From an uncultured Collinsella sp. (GTDB taxonomy: Bacteria > Actinomycetota > Coriobacteriia > Coriobacteriales > Coriobacteriaceae): a stretch of 64,000 nt of DNA. Within the stretch, counting starts at the first letter, position 1. Each line of letters opens with the position of its first letter. Where the stretch lies: the NCBI GenBank assembly GCA_900545555.1, contig UQZI01000001.1:28055-92054 (forward strand), in the 5' to 3' direction. The notes under the pieces were generated by a model. It saw only the letters and a list, made by a program, of their open reading frames with translations, was not told the origin of the DNA and did no database searches. A program made the position numbers and the translations under genes. Positions 8,437 to 16,016 of this stretch are shown piece after piece.

Positions 8437-8880
8437 ATGACCAACGAAGAGCTGCAGAAGGAAATGATCGCGGCCATGAAGGCTAAGGACAAGGTTCGCC
8501 TGTCCATCATTCGCCAGGTCAAGGCCGAGGTGAAGAATATCGAGGTTAACGAGCGCCGCGATGTGACCGAGGAAGACGTCAACAGCATGATCAAGCGTCT
8601 GATTAAGCAGACGAGCGAGACGCTGGAGATGTCCATCAAGGCCGGCACCGACCAAGAGCGTACCGACAACCTGACCGAGCAGGTCAAGATTCTGGAGAGC
8701 CTTCTGCCCGCGCAGGTTTCGGGCGAGGAGCTCGAGGCCCTGATCGAGCAGGTCATCGCCGAGCTGGGCGCCACGTCCAAGAAGCAGATGGGCCAGGTCA
8801 TGGGCGCTCTGGGTAAGGCCACTGGCGGCAACTTTGATAAGCCGGCAGCAGCAAAGATCGTTGGAGCCAAACTCGCGTAA
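8437..8880 (+). CDS. GatB/YqeY domain protein
   Basis: The 147-residue protein is a full-length YqeY homologue: MAAMKAKDKVRLSIIRQVKAEVKNIEV-type N-terminal helices, then SLLPAQVSGEELEALI and KKQMGQVMGALGKATGGNFDK, the C-terminal helical domain shared with GatB. Family members are linked to tRNA-dependent amidation or tRNA binding, but the exact role is unknown. The ATG at 8437 is chosen over TTG 8431 because AGAGGA then has a 7-nt spacer. Two hairpins follow. Confidence 0.9.
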   Translation: MTNEELQKEMIAAMKAKDKVRLSIIRQVKAEVKNIEVNERRDVTEEDVNSMIKRLIKQTSETLEMSIKAGTDQERTDNLTEQVKILESLLPAQVSGEELEALIEQVIAELGATSKKQMGQVMGALGKATGGNFDKPAAAKIVGAKLA

Positions 8881-8883
8881 TTT

Positions 8884-8996
8884 GTTACGCGGTTTTACCA
8901 AACCGCGTAACGGCTCGACGCTGCAAACCCGTACACACGGCAATCTGACGTTCAATTTCAAGGGCGCGACCATAAGGTCTGCGCCCTTTCATTTCA
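8884..8996 (+). terminator. two tandem hairpins ending the YqeY transcript
   Basis: The first is a perfect 12-bp stem (GTTACGCGGTTT, 8884-8895, with 8900-8911) without a T tract. The second (8960-8988) pairs AAGGGCGC-GACC with GGTC-T-GCGCCCTT and is followed by TTTCATTTC. The second is the more likely terminator. The gap 8881-9238 otherwise holds repeat D1 and the next promoter. Confidence 0.7.
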
Positions 8997-9067
8997 CGTC
9001 ACCTTGCTCGCGTGTACGGGTTTTCGCTGACTTATGCTCAACAAGGGCGGTTGTATTATTTTCGGTG

Positions 9068-9132
9068 CTCATTGGGGACAGACTTAAATGAGTACCCACG
9101 GGGGGTACTCATTTAAGTCTGTGCCCAATGAG
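9068..9132. repeat. family D inverted pair, 30-bp arms
   Basis: CTCATTGGGGACAGACTTAA-type arms (9068-9097 and 9103-9132) pair with one mismatch over 30 bp around a 5-nt loop. It is two opposed copies of a 25-bp unit that itself begins CTCATT and ends AATGAG. Further copies are at 50992-51049 and 54535-54643. Confidence 0.85.
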
Positions 9133-9197
9133 TGGGCGGAAGGTTGCGGGTTCTTTACGGGGATGTAGCGTGGGCTGCGGAAACGTGGTTCTTTCCG

Positions 9198-9203
9198 TAC
9201 AAT
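9198..9203 (+). promoter_or_regulatory. candidate -10 box of the amino-acid transporter operon
   Basis: TACAAT lies 36 bases before the ATPase start. No good -35 is visible. Repeat D1 ends 66 bp upstream. Confidence 0.35.
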
Positions 9204-9238
9204 AGTGCAATTCGTATTAACGCAGGGAAGGGACATTC

Positions 9239-9970
9239 ATGGCAGACATGATCGAGATCAAGCATCTCAACAAGTACTTTGGCGACCTGCATGTGCTCAA
9301 AGATATCAACCTCACCGTCAAGCGCGGCGAGAAGCTCGTAATGATCGGGCCTTCTGGTTCGGGTAAGTCGACGCTCATCCGTTGCGTCGATTATCTGGAG
9401 GAGCCTACGTCGGGCGAGGTCGTCATCGACGGTACGCCGCTCACCAAAAAGAATCACCTGGAGATGGCTCGCAAGTACAGCTCCATGGTGTTTCAGCAGT
9501 TCAACCTGTATCCCAACATGACGGTGCTCGGCAATCTGACGCTCGCGCCCATCAAGCTGCAAAAGAAGAGCAAGGAGGAGGCGACCGAGATCGCCATCGC
9601 CGCACTCAAGCGCGTCGGCATGGCGCATAAGGCCGGCGAGTATCCGCAGAATCTCTCGGGTGGTCAGCAGCAGCGCATCGCCATCGCCCGTGCCCTGTGT
9701 ACCAAGCAGCCCATCATCCTGTTTGACGAGCCGACCTCGGCGCTCGACCCCGAGATGGTCCAGGAGGTTCTGGACGTTATGATTGAGCTTGCGCAGGAGG
9801 ACATCACCATGATCTGCGTGACGCATGAGATGGGCTTTGCGCGCCAGGTGGCCGACCGCGTCATCTTTATGGAGGACGGCCGCATCCTTGAGGAGGGCAC
9901 GCCCGAGCACTTCTTCGATAACCCCGAGAACCCGCGCTGCCGCGAGTTCCTGTCCAAGATTCTGCACTAG
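9239..9970 (+). CDS. polar amino-acid ABC transporter ATPase (GlnQ/HisP-like)
   Basis: This 243-residue ABC ATPase energises uptake of a polar amino acid. Walker A is GPSGSGKST (about residues 38-46), the Q-loop is in [20 protein letters not shown], the signature is LSGGQQQR, Walker B is [15 protein letters not shown] and the switch His is in VTHEMGFA. The FQQFNLxPHxT-like stretch is typical of GlnQ/ArtP/GltL. It is the first gene of a four-gene operon with its binding protein and two permeases; the ligand cannot be fixed from sequence. Confidence 0.93.
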   Translation: MADMIEIKHLNKYFGDLHVLKDINLTVKRGEKLVMIGPSGSGKSTLIRCVDYLEEPTSGEVVIDGTPLTKKNHLEMARKYSSMVFQQFNLYPNMTVLGNLTLAPIKLQKKSKEEATEIAIAALKRVGMAHKAGEYPQNLSGGQQQRIAIARALCTKQPIILFDEPTSALDPEMVQEVLDVMIELAQEDITMICVTHEMGFARQVADRVIFMEDGRILEEGTPEHFFDNPENPRCREFLSKILH

Positions 9971-9978
9971 GCGCGGTG

Positions 9979-10854
9979 ATGGACATGACGGATATGACGA
10001 GGGCGGCCGTGTCGCGCCGTCACTTTTTGCAGCTGGCGGGCGCCGGCATGCTCGCGCTGACGGGGACCGCGCTCACCGGTTGCGGCAACTCCACCAGCGG
10101 CGAGGGTTCCGACAAGGGATCCAAGCTTGCGGCCATCAAGTCGCGCGGCCATCTGAATGCCGGTGTCAAGAAAGATGTTCCCGGCTACGGCTATTACGAC
10201 ACCGCCAAAGGCCGCTTTGAGGGCATGGAAGTCGATTTGTGCTACCAGATCGCCGCCGCTGTCTTTGGCGTGAGCTACAAGGAAGCCCGTGCCCAGGAGC
10301 TTGTCGAGTTTACCGACGTAACGCCCAAGACACGCGGCCCGCTGATCGATAACGGCCAACTCGACGTGGTCGCGGCGACCTACACCATCACCGACGAGCG
10401 CAAGAAGAGCTGGGATTTCTCGACGCCGTACCGCACCGACTACGTGGGACTCATGGTCAAGAAGCGTTCGGGCTTTACCTCGATTGAGGACCTGGACGGC
10501 AAGGTCATCGGCGTGAGCCAGGGTGCCACCACGCAGGGCCTGATCGAGCAGATGATCAAGGACAACGGCTTTAGCTGTAAGCCCGAGTTTAGGGCTTTTA
10601 GTGGCTATCCCATCATCAAGAGTTCGCTCGACGCCGGCAATATCGACGTCTTTGCCATGGACCGCTCCACGCTGGCCGGTTACATGAACGAGACCGTTGA
10701 GCTGTTGCAGCCCGAGGTCAAGTTTGGCGAGCAGGGCTACGGCGTGGCGACCAAGAAGGGCTGCGACCTTTCGGCCGTGGTCGATCAGGTGATTTGCGAT
10801 CGTCTGGCCGACGGCTGGCTCGACCAAGAGGTCAAGACCTGGGGTCTTGTATAG
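9979..10854 (+). CDS. amino-acid ABC transporter substrate-binding lipoprotein with Tat-type signal
   Basis: This 291-residue protein is a family 3 extracellular solute-binding protein. The mature part shows LAAIKSRGHLNAGVKKDVPGYGYYD, FEGMEVDLCYQIAAAVFG, the LIDNGQLDVVAATYTITDERKKSWDFSTPY block and DGKVIGVSQGATTQ, as in glutamine or glutamate binders. The signal has a twin-arginine S-R-R-H-F-L sequence (R13-R14) and a lipobox LTGC with Cys35, so it looks like a Tat-exported lipoprotein. The start is uncertain: GTG 9976, ATG 9979 and ATG 9985 are all in frame and none has a strong ribosome-binding site, suggesting translational coupling to the ATPase 8 bases upstream. Confidence 0.88.
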   Translation: MDMTDMTRAAVSRRHFLQLAGAGMLALTGTALTGCGNSTSGEGSDKGSKLAAIKSRGHLNAGVKKDVPGYGYYDTAKGRFEGMEVDLCYQIAAAVFGVSYKEARAQELVEFTDVTPKTRGPLIDNGQLDVVAATYTITDERKKSWDFSTPYRTDYVGLMVKKRSGFTSIEDLDGKVIGVSQGATTQGLIEQMIKDNGFSCKPEFRAFSGYPIIKSSLDAGNIDVFAMDRSTLAGYMNETVELLQPEVKFGEQGYGVATKKGCDLSAVVDQVICDRLADGWLDQEVKTWGLV

Positions 10855-10879
10855 GCGCATCGTCCAAGGAAGGAATCAA

Positions 10880-11626
10880 ATGCTCGAAGGATTATTTGAC
10901 GCCGACCGTTGGTCGACGACATTTCAAAACATGGGGCCCTTCTGGGAGGGCTTTGGCGTGACGCTACAGGTGGTCGTTGCCGGTCTGCTGCTGTCGCTGG
11001 TGCTGGGCACGCTGCTGGGTGTGTTCTCTACCACCCGTTCGCGCGTGCTGCGCGCCATAAGCCGCGTGTACGTGGAGTTTTACCAGAACACCCCGTTGCC
11101 CGTGCAGGTGCTCTTTATGTACATGGCTGGTCCGCAGTTTTTGCAGGCCATAACCGGTGCCGACCAGCCGGTGCGCATCGCGCCGTTCGTGCTGGGCTTC
11201 TTGGGCGTGGGCCTGTATCACGCGGCCTACATCTCGGAGGTTATCCGCACCGGTATCGAGGCGGTTCCGCGCGGTCAGATGGAGGCGGCGCAGAGCCAGG
11301 GCTTCACCCGTGCGCAGGCGTACTGGTACATCGTGCTGCCCCAGACATTCAAGATCATTCTGCCGCCGCTGTGTAACCAGGCACTCAACCTAGTCAAGAA
11401 CACGTCGGTGCTGGCGCTTGTGGCCGGCGGCGACCTTATGTACCGTTCAGACAACTTTGTGAGCCTGTACGGTTACCTGCAGGGATACATCGTCTGCTGC
11501 CTTATGTACTTCATCATCTGCTTTCCGCTCGCCATGCTGGTGCAGTGGCTCGAGCGCCGCTCCAAGGAGCGTCCGCGCGGCGTGAGCCTCGCCGAGCTGG
11601 GGCTCGACAACGTAGAGGAGGCCTAG
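10880..11626 (+). CDS. amino-acid ABC transporter permease 1
   Basis: This 248-residue inner-membrane protein has the HisMQ-type permease fold: FGVTLQVVVAGLLLSLVLGTLLG, then VEFYQNTPLPVQVLFMY, and the EAA loop EAVPRGQMEAAQSQGFTRAQAYWYIVLPQ that docks on the ATPase. The start at 10880 follows AAGGAAGGA. It pairs with the second permease at 11630, which starts 3 bases after this stop, to form a heterodimeric pore. Confidence 0.92.
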   Translation: MLEGLFDADRWSTTFQNMGPFWEGFGVTLQVVVAGLLLSLVLGTLLGVFSTTRSRVLRAISRVYVEFYQNTPLPVQVLFMYMAGPQFLQAITGADQPVRIAPFVLGFLGVGLYHAAYISEVIRTGIEAVPRGQMEAAQSQGFTRAQAYWYIVLPQTFKIILPPLCNQALNLVKNTSVLALVAGGDLMYRSDNFVSLYGYLQGYIVCCLMYFIICFPLAMLVQWLERRSKERPRGVSLAELGLDNVEEA

Positions 11627-11629
11627 CGC

Positions 11630-12268
11630 ATGGAAATCTTCAACGCGACCAACCTGCTCTACATTTGGGGCGGCTTTGTTAAGACGATCGAGATCTCGGC
11701 GCTGTCGATTTTTTTCTCGCTCATCTTTGGCACGGTGCTGGCGCTCGTTAAAAGCTATGCGCCCCGCCCGTTTCGTATTTTGGTGAGTGCCTACATCGAG
11801 CTGTTCCGTTGCACGCCGAACCTGCTGTGGATCCTGTTTATCTACTTTACGGTGCAGGGTTTGGACATTGTGATTTCGACCATCGCCTTTACGCTGTTTA
11901 CCAGCGCTGTTATGGCCGAGATTGTGCGCGGCGGCCTCAACTCGATTCCGCGCGGCCAGTTTGAGGCAGCGCAGAGCCAGGGCTTTGGCTTCTTTGCCAC
12001 CATGCGCTACATCATTCTGCCGCAGACATTTAAGACGATCATTCCGGCGCTGTTTAGCCAGTGCACGACCGTCATCAAGGACAGCTCGTATCTTTCGGGC
12101 ATTAACGTGGCCGAGCTCATGTACACGGCAAACGTCGTGATGGCCCACGCGATCGACCTGTCGCAGGTGCTTATGCTCTACGGCCTGGTGTTTGCGATGT
12201 ACTTCGTGCTCAACTTTGGTATCTCGCTGCTGGTCCGAGCATATCAGAGGCGAATGGTGGCAGCGTAG
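11630..12268 (+). CDS. amino-acid ABC transporter permease 2
   Basis: This 212-residue permease again shows the HisMQ signature: GGFVKTIEISALSIFFSLIFGTVLAL, ELFRCTPNLLWILFIYF and the EAA loop NSIPRGQFEAAQSQGFGFFATMRYIILPQ. It is the last transporter gene. A small palindrome (12270-12300) sits directly after the stop and before the ribosome-binding site of the kinase gene, and may attenuate or separate the two. Confidence 0.92.
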   Translation: MEIFNATNLLYIWGGFVKTIEISALSIFFSLIFGTVLALVKSYAPRPFRILVSAYIELFRCTPNLLWILFIYFTVQGLDIVISTIAFTLFTSAVMAEIVRGGLNSIPRGQFEAAQSQGFGFFATMRYIILPQTFKTIIPALFSQCTTVIKDSSYLSGINVAELMYTANVVMAHAIDLSQVLMLYGLVFAMYFVLNFGISLLVRAYQRRMVAA

Positions 12269-12269
12269 A

Positions 12270-12300
12270 ATGTGGCAAAGGGACAGCCCCTTTGTCACAT
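12270..12300. repeat. GGGACAG-core palindrome, family G
   Basis: ATGTGGCAAAGGG and CCCTTTGTCACAT pair around ACAGC, with one G-T wobble. The GGGACAG core sits at the arm-loop boundary as in families D, E and H. Its position between two co-directional genes could make it an RNA hairpin, but no T tract follows. Confidence 0.65.
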
Positions 12301-12316
12301 AGAGAAAGGAATCGCG

Positions 12317-12940
12317 ATGAGCGATCTGGAGAATAAGAAGAATCCTGTGGTCATTACCATCGCGCGCGACTTTGGCGCCGAGGGCCACGAGATTGGTCGC
12401 ATGCTTGCCGACGAGTTGGGGATTCCGCTGTATGACAACGAGCTGCTGGTGCGTGCGTCGCTGCGCGCGGGCGAGTCGCTCGATAAGATGGCCGCCTACG
12501 ACGAGCGTCTGGCCGTGGAGAACATGGCGTTTCTGCCCGACCGCTACGATGCGCGTTCGTACTCGGACAAGTTGTTCCAGAAGATGAGCCAGGTGATTTT
12601 GGACCTGGGCGAGACCGAGAGCTGCATTATCGAAGGCCGTCTGTCCGATTACCTGCTTCGCAACAACCCCAACCACATTGCCGTGCTGGTGACCGCTCCC
12701 TTTGAGGATCGCGTCGAGATTGTGCGCAAGAAGCGTGGCCTTAATAAAAAGAAGGGCGCCAAGCTGGTCAAGCAACAGCAGAAGGCGCGTGAGGCTTTTT
12801 ACAAGCGCTACAGCGCCGGCAAGTGGAAGATGACGAGCGGTAAGGACATCGTCGTCAACCGCGCCAAGCTGGGCCGCGAGGGCTGCAAAGACGTTATCGC
12901 CGCTGCCTACCGCTACAAAGTCGCCCAGCTCGAAGACTAA
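12317..12940 (+). CDS. cytidylate kinase-like family protein
   Basis: This 207-residue protein opens VVITIARDFGAEGHEIGRMLADELGIPLYDNELL, the degenerate P-loop and following helix of the cytidylate-kinase-like family, which is distinct from the essential Cmk. The middle carries CIIEGRLSDYLLRNNPNHIAVLVTAPFEDRVEIV and a basic linker (KKRGLNKKKGAKLVKQQQK). A nucleotide kinase role is inferred; the substrate is unknown. AGAAAGGA precedes the start. The transcript ends in the F1 hairpin. Confidence 0.8.
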   Translation: MSDLENKKNPVVITIARDFGAEGHEIGRMLADELGIPLYDNELLVRASLRAGESLDKMAAYDERLAVENMAFLPDRYDARSYSDKLFQKMSQVILDLGETESCIIEGRLSDYLLRNNPNHIAVLVTAPFEDRVEIVRKKRGLNKKKGAKLVKQQQKAREAFYKRYSAGKWKMTSGKDIVVNRAKLGREGCKDVIAAAYRYKVAQLED

Positions 12941-12946
12941 CCGACC

Positions 12947-12990
12947 AAAACCACCACAAAGGGGCAGGCACCTTTGTGGTGGTTTTTGTT
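12947..12990 (+). terminator. terminator hairpin that is also palindrome family F, copy 1
   Basis: AAAACCACCACAAAGG (12947-12962) and CCTTTGTGGTGGTTTT (12971-12986) form a perfect 16-bp stem with loop GGCAGGCA, followed by TTTTTGTTTT. It is an intrinsic terminator for the kinase gene. The loop region GGGGCAGG resembles the GGGGACAG cores of other palindromes, and an inverted copy lies at 13278-13321. Confidence 0.85.
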
Positions 12991-13043
12991 TTAGGCCGAG
13001 GGAAAGGCCTTGGCGGCAGTGCCTATCCTCGGCTTTTGCATAG

Positions 13044-13259
13044 TCTCGATCTGTAACACCAAGCCAGCGAAAATGGCTCTAACTGTTACAGATTGAGATG
13101 AACCGTTCGGCCGTCAGCCCAACGTCTTGATCTGTAACACCAGGCGGCATATTTGGTCTCTAACTGTTACAGATTGAGATGCGGCGTGGGCGGCCGGCAC
13201 AATATCTCGATCTGTAACAACTACGATGCTCAACGGGCTCCAGGTGTTACAGATTGAGA
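13044..13259. repeat. array of three 55-bp palindromes, 80-81 bp period (locus 1)
   Basis: Units at 13044-13098, 13125-13179 and 13205-13259 each start TCTCGATCTGTAACA (or TCTTG-) and end TGTTACAGATTGAGA, with 25-bp interiors that differ but share a GGCTCTAAC-like right end in units 1 and 2. Spacers are 25-26 bp. Identical architecture recurs at 29078-29294. This array fills most of the 459-bp gap 12941-13399 and is flanked by inverted copies of family F. No open reading frame or promoter is evident in it. Confidence 0.9.
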
Positions 13260-13277
13260 CAAAACGAACGGCCAAGT

Positions 13278-13321
13278 CCCCAACCACCACAAAGGCACCT
13301 GCCCCCTTTGTGGTGGTGGGG
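13278..13321. repeat. palindrome family F, copy 2 (inverted relative to copy 1)
   Basis: CCCCAACCACCACAAAGG and CCTTTGTGGTGGTGGGG pair around CACCTGCCCC. The core reads GGGGCAGGTG on the minus strand, opposite to copy 1 at 12947, so the two F copies bracket the three-unit array. Confidence 0.8.
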
Positions 13322-13334
13322 CGGTCGGCATAGA

Positions 13335-13371
13335 AAAAGTCCCCGCCGGGCGTGTGCTCGACGGGGGCTTT
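13335..13371 (-). terminator. terminator of the nfnA-nfnB transcript
   Basis: Read on the minus strand, AAAGCCCCCGTCG pairs with CGGCGGGGACTTT (one or two wobbles) and is followed by TTTTTC. It lies 29 bp past the nfnB stop. Confidence 0.75.
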
Positions 13372-13399
13372 GCCGTTTGATGGCTAGCACTGCAGGTGA

Positions 13400-14809
13400 T
13401 TACTCGCCCAGCAGGCTCTTGGTGATGGAAGCGGCGGCCTTCTTGCCGGCGCCCATCGCCAGAATGACCGTAGCGGCACCGGTGACGATGTCGCCGCCGG
13501 CCCAGATGCGGGGATCGGTGGTCTGGCCGGTCTCCTCGTCGGCAACGATGTAGCCCCACTTGTTGAGCTCCATCTTGCCGCCGATCTTCTTTGCGAAGGG
13601 GTTGGCGTTGGTGCCGATAGCCGAGATAGCGACGTCGCAGGGGATCTCCTCGATGGCGCCCTCGATGGGCACCGGGCGACGACGGCCGGACTCGTCAGGC
13701 TCGCCGAGCTCCATCTTCTGGACCTTGACGGCGCACACGGAGCCGTCCTCGCCAGCGACAAACTCGAGCGGGGAGACGAGCGGCAGAACCTCGACGCCCT
13801 CGGCCTTAGCATGGTGCAGCTCGGCGCGACGGCAGGGCATCTCGTCCTCGGTACGACGGTAGGCGATGATGGCGTGCTCGGCGCCCAGGCGCTTGGCGGT
13901 ACGGACGGCGTCCATGGCCACGTTGCCGCCGCCAAAGACAACGACGTTCTTGCCGTGCTTGGTGGGGGTGTCGTACTCGGGGAACTTGTTGGCCTTCATC
14001 AGGTTCACGCGGGTGAGGTACTCGTTCGCGAAGAAGACGTTGGGCAGGTTCTCACCGGGGACGTTGAGGAACTTGGGCAGGCCAGCGCCGGTCGCCACGT
14101 AGATGGCGTCGAAGCCCTGCTCGAACAGCTCCTCGGCCGTGGCCATGTTGCCCACGACGGAGTTGTACTCAAACTTGACGCCCATGTCCTCCAAGCCGTC
14201 GAGCTCGCGCTTGACGACTGCCTTGGGCAGGCGGAACTCGGGGATGCCGTAGACCAGCACGCCGCCGCCGGTGAAGAAGGCCTCGAAGACGGTAACGTCA
14301 AAGCCGTTACGGGCGAGCTCGCCGGCGCAGGTGATGCCGGACGGGCCGGAGCCGACGACGGCGACCTTCTTGCCGTTCTTGGGGGCCATCTTGGGCGTGG
14401 AGGCGAGCTCGGGGCGGTCACCCAGGAAGCGCTCGAGCTGGCCGATGGCCACGGGCTCGGACTTCTTGCCACGGATGCACTTACCCTCGCACTGGTTCTC
14501 CTGCGGGCAGACGCGGCCGCAGATGGCGGGAAGCATGGAGTCCTCGCGGATGGTATCGAGAGCGCCGCCGAAGTCCTTCGCGCGGATCTGCTCGATAAAG
14601 CGGGGGATGTTGATGTTGACGGGGCAGCCCTCAACACAGAACGGCTTCTTGCAGTTGAGGCAGCGCTCGGCCTCGGCCAGCGCCATCTCCTCGGTGAAGC
14701 CCTTGTCGACGGGGCGGAAGTCGCAGGCGCGCTCGGCAGCCGGCTCCTCGTTATCGGGGGTGCGGGGCGACTTCATATCGGCAACGAAACGACCGTTAAC
14801 TAGTGGCAT
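13400..14809 (-). CDS. nfnB: NfnB: NADPH-binding subunit of ferredoxin-NADP+ transhydrogenase (GltA-like)
   Basis: This 469-residue protein has an N-terminal Cys-rich domain (CLNCKKPFCVEGCPVNINIP and ICGRVCPQENQCEGKC, two [4Fe-4S] clusters), then FAD and NADPH Rossmann motifs (VAVVGSGPSGITCAGEL near residue 150 and VVVFGGGNVAMDAVRTAKRLG near 290). It resembles the small subunit of glutamate synthase, but no large GltB subunit is adjacent. The partner gene nfnA overlaps by 10 bp, so I read it as the large subunit of NfnAB, which couples reduced ferredoxin and NADH to NADP+ reduction by flavin-based bifurcation. Glutamate synthase small subunit is the alternative name automated pipelines may give. 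Confidence 0.88.
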   Translation of the reverse strand: MPLVNGRFVADMKSPRTPDNEEPAAERACDFRPVDKGFTEEMALAEAERCLNCKKPFCVEGCPVNINIPRFIEQIRAKDFGGALDTIREDSMLPAICGRVCPQENQCEGKCIRGKKSEPVAIGQLERFLGDRPELASTPKMAPKNGKKVAVVGSGPSGITCAGELARNGFDVTVFEAFFTGGGVLVYGIPEFRLPKAVVKRELDGLEDMGVKFEYNSVVGNMATAEELFEQGFDAIYVATGAGLPKFLNVPGENLPNVFFANEYLTRVNLMKANKFPEYDTPTKHGKNVVVFGGGNVAMDAVRTAKRLGAEHAIIAYRRTEDEMPCRRAELHHAKAEGVEVLPLVSPLEFVAGEDGSVCAVKVQKMELGEPDESGRRRPVPIEGAIEEIPCDVAISAIGTNANPFAKKIGGKMELNKWGYIVADEETGQTTDPRIWAGGDIVTGAATVILAMGAGKKAAASITKSLLGE

Positions 14810-15639
14810 GCGCAGCTCTTTTCCTCATAAGCCTTGAGGGACTCGCCCTCTTCGGAACGGTAAGCGGCCTGGCGGGCACGAAGGTCATCCCAGTCGACCA
14901 GGGTGGCATCGAAGTCGGGGCCGTCGACGCAAGCGAACTTGGTCACGCCGCCCACCTCGACGCGGCAGCAGCCGCACATGCCGGTGCCGTCAACCATGAT
15001 GGGGTTGAGGGACGCGGTAATGGGGGTGTCGTACTTCTGGGCGGTGAGGGTCGAGAACTTCATCATCGGAACGGGGCCGACGCAGAAGACCTGGCTCACG
15101 GCCTTGTCCTGCAGCAGGCGCTCCAGCGGAGCGGTGACAACGCCCTGCTCGCCGTAGGAGCCGTCATCGGTGGTGATATGGATGTGGTCCTCGTCGAGGA
15201 GCTCGCGGAACTGGTCCTCCATGAGCAGGAGGTCCTTGGTGCGGGCGCCCATGATGGCGTGGACCTCGTGGCCGGTCTCGACCAGGTGCTTGGCGACCGG
15301 GAAGGCAATTGCCAGGCCGACGCCGCCGCCAATGACGGCGCAGGGGCCCTCGGCCATCTCGGTGGGAACGCCCAGCGGGCCCACGACGTCGCGCAGTGAC
15401 TCGCCGGCCTCATAGGTGGAAAGCATCTCGGTGGTCTTGCCGATCACCATGAAGATGAACTCGACCCAGCCCTCGTCACCGTTCCAACCAGCTAGGGTAA
15501 ACGGGACGCGCTCGCCCGTCTCGTTGGCGCGAACCATGAGGAACTGTCCAGCGTGCGCATGCTTGGCGATCGCGGGCGCCTCGATGCGGAACTTGAACAC
15601 CTTCTCCGAGAACTGCGTCTTCTCCAGGATCTTATACAT
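14800..15639 (-). CDS. nfnA: NfnA: FAD/NAD-binding [2Fe-2S] subunit of ferredoxin-NADP+ transhydrogenase
   Basis: This 279-residue protein is of the dihydroorotate-dehydrogenase-electron-transfer (PyrK-like) family: a flavin domain (residues 1-100, with HAGQFLMVRANETGERVPFTLAGW), an NAD domain (CAVIGGGVGLAIAFPVAKHL) and a C-terminal [2Fe-2S] site, with Cys in GTGMCGCCRVEV and FACVDGPDF. It precedes and overlaps nfnB, the standard nfnAB order. Sulfide dehydrogenase or PyrK are alternatives, but the pairing with the GltA-like subunit argues for Nfn. The protein ends in a CACH tail of unknown relevance. Confidence 0.88.
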   Translation of the reverse strand: MYKILEKTQFSEKVFKFRIEAPAIAKHAHAGQFLMVRANETGERVPFTLAGWNGDEGWVEFIFMVIGKTTEMLSTYEAGESLRDVVGPLGVPTEMAEGPCAVIGGGVGLAIAFPVAKHLVETGHEVHAIMGARTKDLLLMEDQFRELLDEDHIHITTDDGSYGEQGVVTAPLERLLQDKAVSQVFCVGPVPMMKFSTLTAQKYDTPITASLNPIMVDGTGMCGCCRVEVGGVTKFACVDGPDFDATLVDWDDLRARQAAYRSEEGESLKAYEEKSCACH

Positions 15640-15744
15640 AGAACCCCTCTCTTGTTAGGGCCGCCGAACCGTGCCTCCACGGAAATGGACGGTAGCCCGA
15701 GTAAAACCGTACGCGCACAGGCGTTGTGCAAACATACGGTGCAA

Positions 15745-15750
15745 ATTATA
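15745..15750 (-). promoter_or_regulatory. candidate -10 box of the nfnAB promoter
   Basis: On the minus strand the sequence reads GGGTATAATTTGC about 105 bases before the nfnA start, leaving a leader of roughly 100 nt. The -35 is not clear. Confidence 0.5.
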
Positions 15751-15808
15751 CCCTCATGGACATGCTGTTTACGTGTGTCTTCGGCGGTTGGGAAAAGGGT
15801 TTATCCAC

Positions 15809-15851
15809 TTCGACCTACCAAATAGGGATAGGTTTATTTTGGTCGGTTTTA
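15809..15851 (+). repeat. 43-bp palindrome, family E, copy 2
   Basis: It aligns base for base with copy 1: GACCTACC, core GGGATAGGTTTATTTTGG, and GGTCGGTTTTA. The left arm has drifted (TTCGACC in place of TAAAACC). It forms an inverted pair with copy 3. Confidence 0.8.
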
Positions 15852-15865
15852 TCAGGCAAAACGGC

Positions 15866-15907
15866 AAAGGGGGCCGGCCTCGGGTTGTGATGAGGCCGGC
15901 CCCCTTT
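15866..15907. terminator. strong hairpin downstream of pth
   Basis: AAAGGGGGCCGGCCTC and GAGGCCGGCCCCCTTT form a perfect 16-bp stem with a 10-nt loop. It is the likely terminator of pth (minus strand). It sits between two opposed E palindromes. The 374-bp gap 15640-16013 holds this hairpin, both E repeats and the nfnA promoter, and nothing else recognised. Confidence 0.8.
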
Positions 15908-15973
15908 GGGGTGTTATGCGTGTATGGCGGCGCGGGGTTTATTGCGATGCGGCCACCGGGGCGTTTCCGCAGA

Positions 15974-16016
15974 TAAAACCTGCCAAAATAAACCTGTCCC
16001 TAAACGGTAGGTTTTA
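15974..16016 (-). repeat. 43-bp palindrome, family E, copy 3
   Basis: TAAAACCTGCC and GGTAGGTTTTA enclose CCAAAATAAACCTGTCCC, the core read on the opposite strand to copies 1 and 2. The last three bases (16014-16016) are the pth stop codon read on the minus strand. Confidence 0.85.

Noticed and set aside
13044..13259. Possible CRISPR array
   Set aside because: There are only three units, the conserved parts are paired arms with a variable centre rather than one constant repeat, spacers are related to each other, and no cas gene is nearby.
13400..14809. Glutamate synthase small subunit (GltD)
   Set aside because: No GltB large subunit is adjacent, and the overlapping partner is a PyrK/NfnA-like flavoprotein, so NfnB fits better.
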